From the NCBI RefSeq assembly GCF_017654505.1, contig NC_054534.1, positions 45,063,726-45,127,725 on the forward strand: DNA of 64,000 bases. Reading direction: 5' to 3'. This stretch comes from Polyodon spathula (lineage: Eukaryota; Chordata; Actinopteri; Acipenseriformes; Polyodontidae). Positions 12,730 to 28,554 of the stretch are shown in pieces. Below the pieces are notes generated by a model. It ran no database searches and was not told the DNA's origin. It worked only from the letters and a program-made list of their open reading frames with translations. The position numbers and the translations under genes are program-made. Numbering within the stretch: the first letter of the stretch is position 1; the number at the start of each line of letters is the position of its first letter.

Positions 12730-13752
12730 AGTGAGTGAGTGCGCGCGCACACATGATGTTTAACCAATCAGAGGTTATGATTACAAGCCGTTTTATAATA
12801 GCTTAATAGCTTATGGATTTTGTTCATTGAATAGATACGGTACCTATGGGAAACAATTTATTTTCACATAATTCTGAAGGTTAACGAAAACGTCTCAGAT
12901 GGCGTTGTATTTATGAATAACGAATACTATAATTTGGGTAGGGTTTTATATTATTTTATGTACATGTTATTGTTTATCGTATTGTTAAATACAATGGAGA
13001 AATAATACAAGATGTCATTTTAGGCTATGAGAAGAATTGGCTAAAATAATGTAGTTTTCTCTGAAGTAATTTAATTGCATTTCAGGTTAGTATCTCGTGA
13101 GAACCGCTTGTCTTTCTACGCTGCTGCCAAAAAAAAAAAATATTCTTGAAAGCTTCTGCTAATCGTGGCTGCCGAGGCATTTTCAGAGTGGATGTTTGAT
13201 GCGTTTTATAAGTAGAACGAAAGCATGGTTTATATCAACACAGTCATACACCACTTATCACACGATTATGACTGGTGTGGATTACAAAGATAATATATTT
13301 ATATTGTAGCCCGTGATGAAAGTAAAACTAAATCAATTGACTAGCCACATATGTGTGCTCTGTTACCACAATCCTCTTGCAAGGATTAAGCACTAACTCG
13401 TGCTCACGAGATAATAAATCACGTTCCCTATGTGCAGTATACAGCTCTAGAAGCAATACGAAGTTAGGCCTTTGTTAAGAAGTTTAGCAAAACCTGTTCA
13501 CGGCTCTTTGTTGACAGGTTCGATCCACAAGGTATTTTTATTCTAAACACAAATGATCGTATTTTAACTGTTAGTCTGTTTTGTTTCCTGGTGTTTCAAA
13601 AAAATATACACACCAATTCTCAATTATAGGATGACGTTTTTTAGATCTTCCATTCAGAGAACGGTCTTTCTAGTCATCTACATATACTATAATTTCACGT
13701 TTTCTGTTCGAATCTTTCTCATGTACAATGACACTTAACATACTCTGTATTA

Positions 13753-16943
<3,191 letters not shown>

Positions 16944-17110
16944 GTGTGCTGTAGTAGCAAGCAAGTCTTTAACAGACTTGCTGTTGTCAGAAAGAAATAC
17001 ATTTTTAGAATGACAGGTGAAAGTTTTTATGATCTGTTAAACAGACTGGGGCCATTGCTTCAGCGGAAAAATACACATGCGATGCCAGTGACTGACATCT
17101 GCAAAAAGAC
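16944..17110 (+). pseudogene. PIF/Harbinger transposase fragment
   Basis: The reading FRMTGESFYDLLNRLGPLLQ followed by RKNTHAMPVTD resembles the segment near the N-terminus of Harbinger (HARBI1-like) transposases, where FRMS.ESFD..L..L.P..QR is typical. It is about 50 residues long with no catalytic domain downstream: a truncated remnant. Confidence 0.5.
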
Positions 17111-18377
17111 TTGCAGTCATACCAGAGGCGCCTGAACCGGTGGGGCCAGAGGGCCATGGCCCACTTTTTAACAAAAGAAACACATGCGCTGTGGGAAAAC
17201 ATGATCTCATATTCTCAGAATATGTTTGGATCAACTCCGCCTTCACTTCCGTCACGCTGTTCCAATGCAATGCAAGTTAAGTACAGCACATGAAGTGCAG
17301 AAATAAAATGCAGTCCGATGTTTAGAACTAAAGTGATTGCTTTTTTGTTGTTGTTTTCGTTGTATTACGTTAAACATTATAACGTGGCTACATTTTGTAT
17401 TCTGGTTATTTATTCTACAGTTGTACTCTGCGGGATATTTAAGTAGCATTTTAATATATTTCTGAGAACTGTCCGACTAACCGATACCATCCCCCCCTCC
17501 ACACACACACACTTCTACAAATGTTCTGCCGCCGTTGAGTCACAACGCACATAGCAACTGGCAACTCTCAGCAGCATGGCCACAAGCTTTTGACTCAACT
17601 CTTTACTTAAGAGTTTTCTTTTTCTTCACAAATCTATCACACAGTTTTCTCCATCAGGCTTTACATTCTCTCCAGTCCTTTTCAACGCCAAGATTAGATA
17701 ATAAAAAAAGTAGCATCTTTACAAACTCCATCACCTTATACTCAAATGTCTTTGCTTTTGGATTTGATGACTTTAATGCAATGGAAAAGTTAATAAATGA
17801 ATGGGATTTGGTAGGACTTCTATTATTTATCATTTCATAAACGGTTTGCCGTCAATTTGGCTAAAATGTTTAATTTGGTCTCCCCACACTCCACATTGAC
17901 AGTCTCCATGGTGGCAACCATGTTGTTTTGGTGAATCTCCCTAGTTTTGGAGCCCGGTGAGTCTGGGGGCTCATCGTTGAGTTTAACAACAGTTTGTTGA
18001 TCATCACCTGTTGAATTTAACAACAGTTCGGTGACCATAGAGTGTCTCACCGGGTGAGCAAACGGTGAACAAAACAGCGTGTCCATAATTATTCCCCCTC
18101 CCCCCGCCTCATGTGAGGACTTATGTCCTTCCCATGTGATAGCACAGCAGCCCCAGCCAACAGGGTAAAGCTGCAGACTGCAAGCTCATCCAACAGAGTG
18201 TCTCTGCAGACCAGAGGCTCCAGTTGTGTAGCTCCAGCCCTGTAGTCGTGTGTGCAGCTCCTAATGATCAAAAAGGCACCTCATTCATCCTTAACACCCT
18301 GTTACTGATCATTTCATATACAAGGAAGTAAAACAAATTATTCCATGGATAGTTTTACACACACATTTTTTTCATAC

Positions 18378-18853
18378 TGTAGTGTTTCACAGGAAGCAGA
18401 AAACAGAGACGCTGGTTCCTTTTTCAAATCCTTTCTCTTTATTTATTTCTCTGGATGCTCTCCCAGACCAGAGACCACAGCTCTGTCAGCAATACAGGAT
18501 TCATACACAGGAACACAACAACCATGGCAACCAGCACAACAACAACCCCCTGAACGGCGCTGCAGCACCTTCTTATAGACTTAGCCTGCACCCTAAATTG
18601 CAAATAAATTACCAGGCTTTGGACACATCCCAGCCGCACACCAGGACCAATGGGCACAGACAGATGAACAACAACCAATGAGAACAGACCAGGGCAGACA
18701 AACAAACAGCGGGTCATGTGGTACAGGAATACACACACAAAGGTAAGCAAGCAATGGCAGAATACAGCAGAGATGGAATAACACACACAGCATGCAACCA
18801 CAAAAAGACAGCAGGGAATATGGTAGAAAAACACAAATGCACGGATCGCTACA
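18378..18853 (-). mobile_element. solo LTR with 4-bp target-site duplication
   Basis: A 476-bp segment begins TGTAGCGATCC on the minus strand and ends CACTACA, the TG...CA of an LTR. The flanking tetranucleotide ATAC occurs on both sides (18374-18377 and 18854-18857). No internal retroelement sequence adjoins, so it is a solo LTR left by recombination. Confidence 0.75.
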
Positions 18854-19272
18854 ATACTATATTATATCTAATTTTCCAAGGAGTGTCATTTTCATCGGAA
18901 TTCCAAAGATAACGCTAAATACTATTTTAAGTTACAGCAATTTAGTACAAAGTATGGTCTTTGATGTGAACTCACTAAACCTGCAGTACAGGGACAGAAC
19001 GAGAACCAGGTAACTTTTGGTCTTTATACATTTGGTTAACTGAGTAAATTATCTTTAATTTACATTTTCTTTTTTCTTTCATTTTTTTGGTGGAGACAGG
19101 GGCTTTTTTTAATACAGATGACATTAGCACATGATCTTGGTCTGGGAAGGTCTGATTATGTGGTTGTATACACAGCACCGTATGTATTTATCTATGTTTT
19201 AAAATCAGCATAATATGAACATGTCCCAGTAACTTAAAAAATTATAAAATGAAGAACCTGTAGGTGGTATAC

Positions 19273-19743
19273 TGTAGCAAAGTGGTTTGCTGTGTGCAGG
19301 TGTAGAGGTGATGCAGTGCTCCAACAATAACACACAGACAGAGTTCACAGTGCAAACAGTTTTTCTTTTTTCCGGTATTGCACCATTCAATAATAGCGCT
19401 GGCAACTACACAGCAATGTATCTTATCTCTGTACTCATTTTACAGGTCCATCCGTAACCATAACAAAGGAACAGATTGCTTGGCCACATCCCCTGAAATA
19501 CCCTTAGTCACGCCTCTTCAGTGGCAAGTCCAATCATGTATCTTCCAATCCGTGACTGACACATCGCATTAAAGGTAGTGACTTCTGGTGTTGTGGCTCT
19601 GCCCCCTTTCTGGGTGGCCGACTTCCAACTGACCCTGGAATGAACTGTCAAACCATCCAGTCCGGGGCACACTGTTCCTGTTATACCGTGCCCTCACAGG
19701 TAGGGAGGGAGATTGTTGACTTGGATTCATTCGCTCTGTCACA
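19273..19743 (-). mobile_element. solo LTR with perfect 5-bp target-site duplication
   Basis: A 471-bp segment on the minus strand starts TGTGACAGAGCG and ends CACTTTGCTACA. It is flanked on both sides by TATAC (19268-19272 and 19744-19748). Five-base duplications with TG...CA ends fit a Ty3/gypsy, BEL or ERV-type solo LTR. Confidence 0.85.
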
Positions 19744-19748
19744 TATAC

Positions 19749-21225
19749 ACACAAAGATCTCCAAGCACCAGAGGTGTGTATTCTTTGCAGATATTTTTAT
19801 ATTTTCAACTCCTGAAGGCTTATTATGATAAATTATTTCCATAACGAAATTAATTCATTAGTAGAAAAAAAAAGATTAAATGAGATCACTCAGCCAATGA
19901 GGATTGAAGTAGTAGATACCAGGTATATGTGGGTGCAGAAAATATTATAAAATGTATTGATCCTTTGAAGAATAGGATCCTGAGGACTCTTCTATCAATG
20001 CATAGGACCAGGGGCTCCCAAAAAGTAGATATTGCAATGTATTCTTTTGAGTCAGGGCAAGCTACTTTATTGTTTAACAGTATTTGAGTTTGTTGATAAG
20101 GCTTGGAAGGTCAAGTTGTTCACCAGAAATCTGTAGCAGTTTAAAACATTATATTAACACACTTATGAAACAATGTAATTAAAAGTGGAAAATATTATTG
20201 AACATTTATGTACATTTCAAAATTAAAAAAAGCAACACTATTGTCGAAAATGAAAAAAAGCAGACATTAAGTGTCCCTATGAAATAGTGTCCTAAGTTCA
20301 CCCTGATTGGTGGAATGTTCAGTGTGTGAGCTTCTGTTTGGCATTTAGGCACTCTTGTTTTCTGTTTTCACCAAAGCACTTTCTTTGGACCATTTCAGTC
20401 AGAACCTCCTCCTTCAAAGCTTCGGTGATTGCACCAGAGGTCCAGTAGTCCAAAGATGGTCGCACTGGAATGTCCTCAAACCACTCCTAATAGCAAATGT
20501 TTGGTTTTGCCGGCATTCATCCAATTCACACACGACCTGATGATTCATGCCCCAAGTTTTATTCTTTGTACATGAAGTGGCACACATGGACCATAAATAA
20601 ATTTGCCAACAGCAAACATGCCATTCAAGACACTGGCTGGGGAGATTTGACATAGCTGTTATGTCATTCAGATTTGTGCCCATGTGTTTTTTCTGGATGT
20701 GTTGTTGCAGGTTTTGCTGTTTAAAAGGATTTTGTAATGTGGGCACAGCACATTTACACATTTTCCCTGATGTAAAAGTGTGGCCTTAAAAGGAACAGAG
20801 GTGACCTCTTGTGCAAGACAGGGTGCCTGTAATTGCAATGAAGGTGTGCTGTGGGTTTAACAAAAGCAGTTCTGACATTGTACAGATAAAAACATTTCAA
20901 TGTAGTGTACTGCCCATTAAGATAGACATCCAAGTGTTGCCTTGTGCTATATTGGTCCCTTGGCTCAATGGCCACCCAGTTTGCACACAGGCCCACCCAA
21001 ATCTGTGCCTATGTGAATGCCAAGTTTAACTACATTTATAAAAAAATAAATAAATGGCAACTGTGCGCCCCGAAAGCAGGTGTTTAAGTTTAGCGCTGTC
21101 ACAGCACCATTAAGCAAATTCATGTCAATAAGACTTTGACTTAAATTCTTTCTTGGAAGATACAGGAGCTTGCAACATTTTTGTTTAAAAATATTAGTTT
21201 ATTTTGTTCAGTTTTGGGTGAAAAT
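19749..21225. other. no firmly recognised feature
   Basis: A minus-strand reading at 20996-20414 is open in two overlapping frames and contains a C..H..H-like stretch (LQQHIQKKHMG). It may belong to a transposon-associated zinc-finger ORF, but I cannot place it. The rest is AT-rich non-coding sequence. Confidence 0.3.
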
Positions 21226-21485
21226 ACAAGGAGGCTTGTGGTCTAGAGGTTAAAGAAACAGGCTTGTAACAACAAGGTCCCTGGTTCACATCCCAGCTCA
21301 GTCCCTGACTTATTGTGTGACCCTGAATGAGGGCCTTGTACTCCATCTTTTGGGTAAGACATTCTTGTAAGTGACTCTGCAGCTGATGCATAGTTCATTC
21401 ACCCTAATCTCATATCTTGTAAATCGCTTTGTGATGGTGGTCCACTATGAAAGGTGCTATATAAAAATAAAGATTATTATTATTA
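21226..21485 (+). repeat. tRNA-derived SINE with ATT-repeat tail
   Basis: The head has an A-box-like TGTGGTCTAGAGG and a box B GGTTCACATCC (21283-21293). The body ends GGTGCTATATAAAAATAAAG, then ATTATTATTATTA. This is the layout of a tRNA SINE with a LINE-like 3' tail. Family not assigned. Confidence 0.75.
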
Positions 21486-21644
21486 AGGCAAACCTTTATA
21501 AAGGAAATAATATTTAACACAAAATATTGAAAATTGTGTATTCAAAAACTTTTAATAAAATCTACAATTTAAAAAGAACATGCCATTATGGTAAAAAAAA
21601 AAAAAAAGAGAGAGATCATATTTTATTTGAAGAGCAAATTGCAG

Positions 21645-21975
21645 GGTTGTTTAAATAATGTAGCTGGAATTTCTATTTTTATTGTTAACATCCTGACTAG
21701 TGTCTGTTTCAAAGGTTTTTTTCAAGATGGCTGCTGGAGTGCACACCTGTACTGATTAGGGGTGTGTCCTCTGATCACTGCAGCAAGAGGGATTTAAATA
21801 AATAAATAAATAAATACTACAAGGATTATTGCCAAACAAGTAATATCGACCCAGTTTTCTTATGGAACACAGAAGCCAAACACTTGCAGTTCGTTTTGTT
21901 CCTGTAGTGATCAGAGGACCCACCCCTGATCTAGGTGCACTACAGCAGCCATCTTAAAAAAATACCTTTTATCTA
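21645..21975. mobile_element. fold-back MITE, copy 1
   Basis: Arms containing AAGATGGCTGCTGGAGTGCAC and its near complement (GGTGCACTACAGCAGCCATCTT) face each other around a centre with (AAAT)n. Blocks such as TTTAAATAATGTA, GTTAACATCCTGAC and GTCTGTTTCAAAG recur at 58950-59450, defining a family. Confidence 0.65.
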
Positions 21976-22079
21976 CTACTTTACCTTTAATTATAGAGAT
22001 GCTACTTGATTTAGTGGGCTTGAATTGAATTCGTGCCCATTCAATATTATTGGTTAATTTGCCCAATTACTGATTAGTG

Positions 22080-22725
22080 CAGGCTGTTGTTGTAGTCATT
22101 GTTGTCATGTTATTCATGTATGCTCGAATTGGTGGTAGTCACATTCCAGAAGCCAAGCGCTCTCCTCCCACTACCCATTTTGATGCCCTAATAATTACTT
22201 CCATTGCCATGGTAAAAGCCAGTGGAGAAATGGTACATCTTGCCATTATTCCAGCTTCTAGGCATTGTCATGTAGTGCTGAGTTGAAAAACTAAATTGCA
22301 AATCTCCAAAGTAGGCTTTCACTAAATTTGTTATTGTCATCGGTACGCTGAAAAAATCAAATGCTGCCCAAAGAAGTTCGTGTGGCACTGAACCATATGC
22401 ATTAGCCAAATCCAGGAATGTCACATGGAGCTCCTTCCTCTCCTTTTTAGCTCATTGAATTTGTTGATATGTTCTAAGCATCCCAGGAAACCTGGAATGC
22501 CCCCTTTGTGTCAATGAAGCGGTTCTTTAATAGGTAGGTTGACAATCTCTGAGCAATAATGCTGAAGAAAATCTTGCCTTCTACATTTAATAGGGAAATA
22601 GGGCGAAACTGACTGATGCTTGTAAATCTTTTTCTTTTGGTATAAAGACTCCACTTGCTTGGCGCCATGCTTTTGGTACAACCTGTTTTTCCCATGCCAC
22701 TCAATTTCCACAGGATTCATAGAAC
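22080..22725 (-). pseudogene. LINE reverse transcriptase fragment
   Basis: On the minus strand, SISQFRPISLLNVEGKIFFS followed by RLSTYLLKN, then FLDLANAYGSVPHELLWAAF, are RT palm motifs of a non-LTR retrotransposon. The YxDD motif is not seen and frames change, so it is dead. It may continue the LINE at 22880-23343 or be a second LINE of another clade; its motifs differ from typical L1/Tx1 RTs. Confidence 0.65.
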
Positions 22726-22879
22726 TCCAGAAGCACTCTTGTTCACTCTGTATGGAACACCATTAGGCCCTGAATAATATGAAGCAGGTTTCGAAAGTTA
22801 TCAGATGCCAGTCGAATTTTCATAAATCCAGTCTAGTCATGGTGAATCAATTTAGTCATATAGGCTTCAAGTCACAGTG

Positions 22880-23343
22880 AAAGCACCTTAGCATACAACT
22901 ATGCGTCACAATGCATTAAAGAAAGGGGATGGTAACTTGCGCCATCACTGGGATCGTTATCTTTTTTAATAGTAGGGAGACAATAGCAGTATTAACATCT
23001 CTAGAAAAAAAAAAGTCTTTCTCGACTGCAGGATGCATCATATCAAGCAAAATAGCATAACTGATACCAAAAAGTCAGAAATGCCATCAAAACCTGGGGA
23101 TTTACTATCTTGAAGAACATCTTTAAACTCAGCTAAAGATATTGGAGTCCCGAGGTGATCTAATTCATCGGCCAAAAGGTGCGGCAATTGCAGCTTTTGA
23201 AGAAACTGCATGCGTTTGTCTTTGTCATGAGTAATATCAGAACTGTAAAGTTTGGAATAAAAAGAGCGAAATGCCGAATTTATTTGTACAGGGTCTGAAA
23301 GTATATTTCCCTTCGGAGATTTAACAGATATAATGTTTGCGAA
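22880..23343 (-). pseudogene. Tx1/L1-like LINE, RT N-terminal part (3' of DIRS insertion)
   Basis: It reads ANIISVKSPKGNILSDPVQI, NSAFRSFYSKLYSSD, then KSPGFDGISDFL, the linker and first RT motifs of an APE-type LINE. It resumes the coding sequence that stops at 30846: VNEH ends one side and the codons for F/A-N-I-I open the other, with TTC shared at the junction. Later parts are degraded. Confidence 0.7.
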
Positions 23344-23496
23344 CGTTAGGTTATTACCATAACCCTGATTCCCTGAAAAGAAAGACAATCATTACCGAAA
23401 GGGAAGAGCCCTCTCTGACCATCAATCACTGAGCATATATAAAAAAGTTGTCCTATCAGGGCCCTGCTGTGAGGAGGAAGTCTCTCTCAACTCCTG

Positions 23497-24486
23497 TTGA
23501 AGAGGGTCGTCCTCAGAGTAGTATATCACCATTTGGCAGATGTAATGGCTATTAAAAACACCACTTTCAAGGAAACAGGGCACAGCTCTGCTGACGCCAT
23601 GGGCTCCAATGGGGGACCCGTAAGAACCTGCACTACCAGTTCCAGATCCCACTTAGGCACCATGCTTTTCATGGGAGAACGAAGCCTCCGACCTCTTCAA
23701 AAAATTACAGTGCCAGGAAGTGTGCCCCAGGGGACAGAGTCAATTTTATCATGGCACACTGATATTGCTGCCAGGTATACCTTCAGAGTGGACGTGGATT
23801 TTCCCGCATCACAGGTGTTGTAAGAAGGTTAGTATTGTCTCAATAGGGCAGATCGCAGGATCATGACCTTCAGCAATGCACCAGTCTTGGAAAACTTTCC
23901 ATTTATATGAATACTGGGCTCTAGTGCTAGGCACCCTAGCAGACTGTAAGTCCTTGCGTAGTGGAAGCTGCCACAGTTGATCCAACAACATGTTGGCAAG
24001 GAGAGCAAACCAGGTGCACCTCGGCCATCTGGGTGCAACCAGCAAAATCTGTGCTCTCTCCACCCTGATCCTCTCTAGTGTCAGGCGTAATAGTGATAGC
24101 GGAGGAAACGCATACAAGAGCCCCTGTAGCCAGGGATGAGCAAGCACGTCTACTCCCAGGGGACCCCCATCTCTCTCCTTAGAGAACCATAGGGGGCAAT
24201 AAGTGGTCTTGGCTGTGGCGAAGAGGTCCACTTGTGCAGCACGAAACTTCTCCCAAATCTGTTGCAACACCTGAGGGTGCAGTCTCCATTCCGAGCTGTC
24301 TGGAGCCCCTCTGGACAGGAAATCTGCTGCCTTGTTGTCCACACCGGGGAGGTGAACCATCTTGAGGGAACACAAGTGTCTGTGTGCTGCGTGGTGAAGG
24401 CCTGGCGAGTGCAGGCCGCCTTGGTGGTTTATGAAGGCTACCACTGTAGTGTTCTCCATCTGGACAAGCACATATTTGTGCGCTAG
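23497..24486 (-). pseudogene. DIRS RNase H end and truncated tyrosine recombinase
   Basis: The 24471-23809 reading carries ENTTVVAFINHQGG and LPGVDNKAADFLSRGAP, the last part of the RNase H domain, then PSTRAQYSYKWKVFQDWC, which opens the recombinase core-binding domain. In other frames a further 80 residues of recombinase follow to about 23520 (STLKVYLAAISVCHDKI, then MKSMVPKWDLE). The C-terminal half with the R, HxxR and tyrosine residues is missing; sequence passes straight into the terminal repeat. This copy cannot catalyse integration. Confidence 0.8.
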
Positions 24487-24904
24487 CTACTGGTGAAAAT
24501 GAGAGAGCATCAGGACTACTGCTTGCAGCTCTTGGGCATATGCGCTTGCTGCCAATGTCCCTTCCATTGACCTCTTATTCCCCTCCCATTCCAGACCTCT
24601 CCCCAGCCCAGGCTGGAGGCGTGCTGAGGGGAAATCTGATGCGCAAATTTCCGGGATGGAGCCACCATTCCAGTGTCTTCAGGCACTGTCTGGACACTCG
24701 CACCAGCTGGTATCGATCTCGGACTGGGTGCAACTTAAGAGTATTTACCTAGGCTTGAAACTGGCACATTCTCAGCAGCCCTAAGGGAAGGATTCTTGAG
24801 GCGGCTGCCATCAGCTCCAACAACTTTTGGAATATTCTAACTTGTAGAAGAGCATTCTTTCTGAATTGGGAGAGCGTGACTTCCAACGAGCATGCTCACA
24901 GAGT

Positions 24905-25426
24905 TCAGTTTGATCCCCAGGAACACTGTGGACTAAGGCGTATGAAGTTGCTCTTATATTGATGTATGGAGAGCCTTAACTTCTTCACATGATCCAAGAC
25001 TTGTCTGGTGTGCCCCTCAGGGCATGCTTTGGAATGCACACAAACTAGCCAATCATCCAGGAAGCTGAAGATCCGAATACCCCACAGCCTGAGTGGAGCC
25101 AGTGCTGCATCCATGCACTTGGAAAATGTGCGGGGCGCCAGCAAGAGGAACATGTTGAGGACCCTGAGATCCAGAATAGGTCAGAAACCACCGTCTCTCT
25201 TGGGCACCAGGAAGTACCTGGAGTAGAAGGCACTGAGGACATTGCTTGGGTTTACCAAGCACAGAGCGTTCTTCTGTTGAAGATTGGCGATCTCCCGTTG
25301 AAGGAGAATCACGCACACTGGTTCGACGGTGGTAAGGAGCACAGCCTTGAAAGGTGGCGGGTTTGCAGAGCATAATTGTGTCTCATAGTCGATAGCACCC
25401 AGGAGTTCTGGGTGCAGCCTTGCCAT
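24905..25426 (-). pseudogene. DIRS reverse transcriptase domain
   Basis: Overlapping minus-strand frames give FYSRYFLVPKRDGGF (RT motif 1) from about 25190, and farther on CMDAALAPLRLWGIRIFSFL, DDWL, the palm motif with FLDD as the catalytic pair. Between them the reading shifts frame at least twice. The RT makes cDNA of the element; here it is broken. Confidence 0.8.
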
Positions 25427-25475
25427 GGGTCATGTCAGTCCGGTTGTGAGGGGGGAAGGTGGCAGCTGGATGCCC

Positions 25476-25820
25476 TCAGGGGTGGTCTCCCTTGGGCTTG
25501 GAAGGGGTCACATCTTTTTTAGGCCCCAGCCTCGGTCTCCAGCCTGAGAACCAGTTCCCTCTGGCCGACGGTGGTCCCTTACCGCCGTCTCTTCCTCTGC
25601 CTGCTTGCTTCTTCTGGGGTGAAGGGCAGCGTTTAGGCCCAGTTGCTTCTGCAGGCTGTGAAGGCCACCTTAGGCTTTGGCAGTATGCAGGTAGGCGAGA
25701 GAATTTCGAAGCAACCTCCATGGCCTTGTGGAACCTCTCAAGGTTCACATCAATGGTCACTCCAAAGGTCTGCCACGGTGTAATAGGGGCATCTAATAGC
25801 ACCACCTTCTCTGTCTCCAT
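25476..25820 (-). pseudogene. DIRS region between Gag and RT
   Basis: An open 114-codon stretch reads WQTFGVTIDVNLERFHKAME, then a basic, glycine/proline-rich tail (CPSPQKKQAGRGRDGGKG). It lies in the expected position of the Gag C-terminus and leads into the RT at 25426. Assigned by position and composition only. Confidence 0.5.
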
Positions 25821-26025
25821 GACCTTGGCCTAGGTTAGCCAGACCTGTGACTGGTACAACACCAGTATGGCCATTTGTGACGGAAAGATGAGTTCTGGTG
25901 ATAAATCTTCCTCCCAACCTGTGAGGGCGCTAAAGAACGGGAGGAGAAGCATCTGGAAGGGCTGGCCTGACAGTTCGTTTCCGGGTCAGGGAAGTGGGTC
26001 AGCCTGGATGGAAGCGCGACTCTGT

Positions 26026-26610
26026 TGTAAGACCGTATTGATTTGAGAGATAAACGAGAGGCAGCTGCAAGTAATAAGGCAGCTGCAACCGTTTATCTCG
26101 ATATCATGCGGGATTACATATAGGGGCCAGGGTAACGCTGGTCTTTTCCTTCGTTTGGGTAAATGTTCGGAGAGAGAAGGAGCGAGAGAGGAGCTCTCGT
26201 TGTTGCAGAGAATTACGTGTTGTGTATTGTTGTGTTTGTTTTGTAATTGTCTGCGTTTTGCACCACCAGACAGTTAACTCACCTATCCGGAGCTGTCGAC
26301 CAGGGTCAGCACAATCCGGATCACCACTGCACGGAACCGTCACGAAATACAGTGTCTTCACCCACCACAAGCACGTCTGCACTCACCCAGGACTGGTGAC
26401 CGTGTGTTCGTTTTGTTCGGGACTGTGTCTGTGTTATTGCTATCCCCGTGCTTTACACATTGTTGTGTATAGCCGGGGATTTATTATTTAACGGTCACCA
26501 GACCTGGATTATAAATAAAAGCACCTTTTCACTGGAAACTGTTGTCTGCCTGTCACTCCTGCATCGCATCACCGTTATACCTGTTCCCCTCCACTAGCCA
26601 CTTTGCCACA
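26026..26610 (+). mobile_element. LTR-like insertion inside the DIRS element
   Basis: It starts TGTAAGACCG and ends CTTTGCCACA. A polyadenylation signal lies in TATAAATAAAAGCACC (about 26511-26526), about 90 bp before the end. It interrupts DIRS sequence. I found no matching target duplication, so the exact ends are uncertain. Confidence 0.55.
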
Positions 26611-26814
26611 CCATTGCATTGGCCGTCCGGACTGATAACGGTGCTGACGCATTTGCCTTCTTGAGCATAGCGTCAGTAGTCCTGCAGGGCTTGGAAGGGC
26701 AAGTGGGGTCCTTGTCCCCTCTGGTGAAGGTGGAACCTTGCATCAGTACCATGACCGTGTCCCAGATGGTGGGAAACGTGCCTAGGCCAGCTTCTTGAGC
26801 TCCTGCGGTGTATA

Positions 26815-27588
26815 TCAGGGATTCTGCCGTTCTGGCATTTGAGGGAGCAGACGTCGGGTTACCCTAAGAAGTGCGAACCAGCTCCAGGAAGTCCTGGCAC
26901 AAGGGTAGGGCTTGCTGAGGGTGCCCCTTCTGTTTAAGGAAGCGGTTCCCCTTCCTCTCCTGTTCTGCGGGCCAAGGAACGTCTGTGGCAGCAGCTGCAT
27001 GCTGCATCAAGGCCCAGAACTCCTCCCTCTGCGAAATGTGCAGGAGAGGCAGTATGGAGTTCACCACTGTGGCCTGCCTAACTGAAGTGTCGGGATCAGA
27101 CACATACGTCCTCGATGCTGTGAAAGACCGCTCGCCTGGGCTTGGGGGTCTCAATGGGGCCGGGGATGGAGAGCGAGAATGAGGAAGCTGGGGCTGCCCG
27201 GTGGTATAAGGCAGTCTAACCTGTGACTTCAAGAAGTTCTGCAGCATGGTCTGCTGAGCCCTCACCATCTCCACTAGCTCCTGGAAGCGCTGCTCAGCCA
27301 AGCTTTGATGCCTCTGTGGCGATCCAGACGGAGAGCGCCTGCGCTTCCATGGGGAAGGATAGCGGTACCTCCTGGGTGACCGTTGTCGCCTGGGGAACGT
27401 CCCCTTGAGTGGTGTCTCCTAGGCGGCGACCACCTTGCCTCCATAGATGGATGCCTACGCCTCTGCACCGCTGGTGGAGTGGGTGAAGGTGATCCAGGGG
27501 TATTAGGGAGATCCCTGATCACAGTGGCAGATGGGGTTCCCTGGGGTGAGAGACTCTGCTGGCAGGGAGAGCAGTCCAACTCGCCCAC
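26815..27588 (-). pseudogene. DIRS Gag-like region
   Basis: Open minus-strand frames include MAEQRFQELVEMVRAQQTML, serine/proline-rich low complexity, then LPLLHISQREEFWALMQHAA with a helical character. Farther 5' (27588-27274) it is rich in P, R and S. Position before the RT supports Gag. No zinc knuckle was seen. Confidence 0.55.
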
Positions 27589-28554
27589 CAGCGCCCTGGC
27601 CGCATGGTCTGGCCCTAGTCATCTGGCGCAGGACAGATGCCTGTCCTGCTTGGGGAGCTTTGCCGCACACTGGTCACACTGGTGGAAATCAGCGGAGGAC
27701 CCAGTGGAGCGCACTGACATGGTGCAGGATGCGCTGGTGCTGAGTGGTCGGGCTGGCAATCAATGGCGAGTGTATCGGCTTTGGCGCCAAGAAAGGGCAG
27801 TCTGTGCCAAGCAGTCGGTGCCAAATCAATCAGTGCTGGGATAGGTGCCAAGGGAGACCGCGGTTGGTGCCAAGTCTATCAGTGCTGAGACTAATGGTGT
27901 CAACTCTGTTGGTGCTGAGTCTGGCGGTGCCGAGGTCGGTGCTGAGTAGGGATGAGTCTTGCAGCCTTAGCAAAGTGTGTGAGGAAGATCTTTTTGTGAA
28001 CTGATACTTTATTTTGGTAAAGGTTTTGAAGGAAACTGTCAATGACTCAGAATATACCTTTCAATTGTTGCGTTGTGTTACCCAGAGCTTGCTGCGCTGG
28101 CTGCTCTTGGCTGCTGTCTTTCTGGGGACACACGCAGCTAGAGAAACGCCTTCTCCAAACCTTGCAGCTCAGCACACATTTTCTACGTGCTGTATTTGTC
28201 TGGATTATCAACAGTCAGTTTAATGTAATAGATAAATATTAGCTATTGTAAAATTACACATCACTTATCATGGATTTAGTACATTATTTATTTATTTATT
28301 TATTTATTTAATATAGCGTGGACAAGGCTGTTCATGGCTTCATTGCATAATGATAAAATGTCATTCGCCTCTGCTAACAAGGTGGCAGCAGTAGTTTTAG
28401 TGGTTATTTGCATTATGATTAGCAGGTCACTCGTGATCTTTGCATCGTCCCTTTGGTTCACAGCCACAGCCAGCCTCCCTCAGTAACATTTCAAAGCTGC
28501 GCTGGGCTGTGCAGAATCTGCACAGATTTCTGTTGGTGGAGTTGAGTGACATCT

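Noticed and set aside
18439..18834. 131-codon cysteine/valine-rich ORF
   Set aside because: Lies wholly inside a solo LTR.
21237..21310. tRNA gene
   Set aside because: tRNA-like head of a SINE with an ATT tail.
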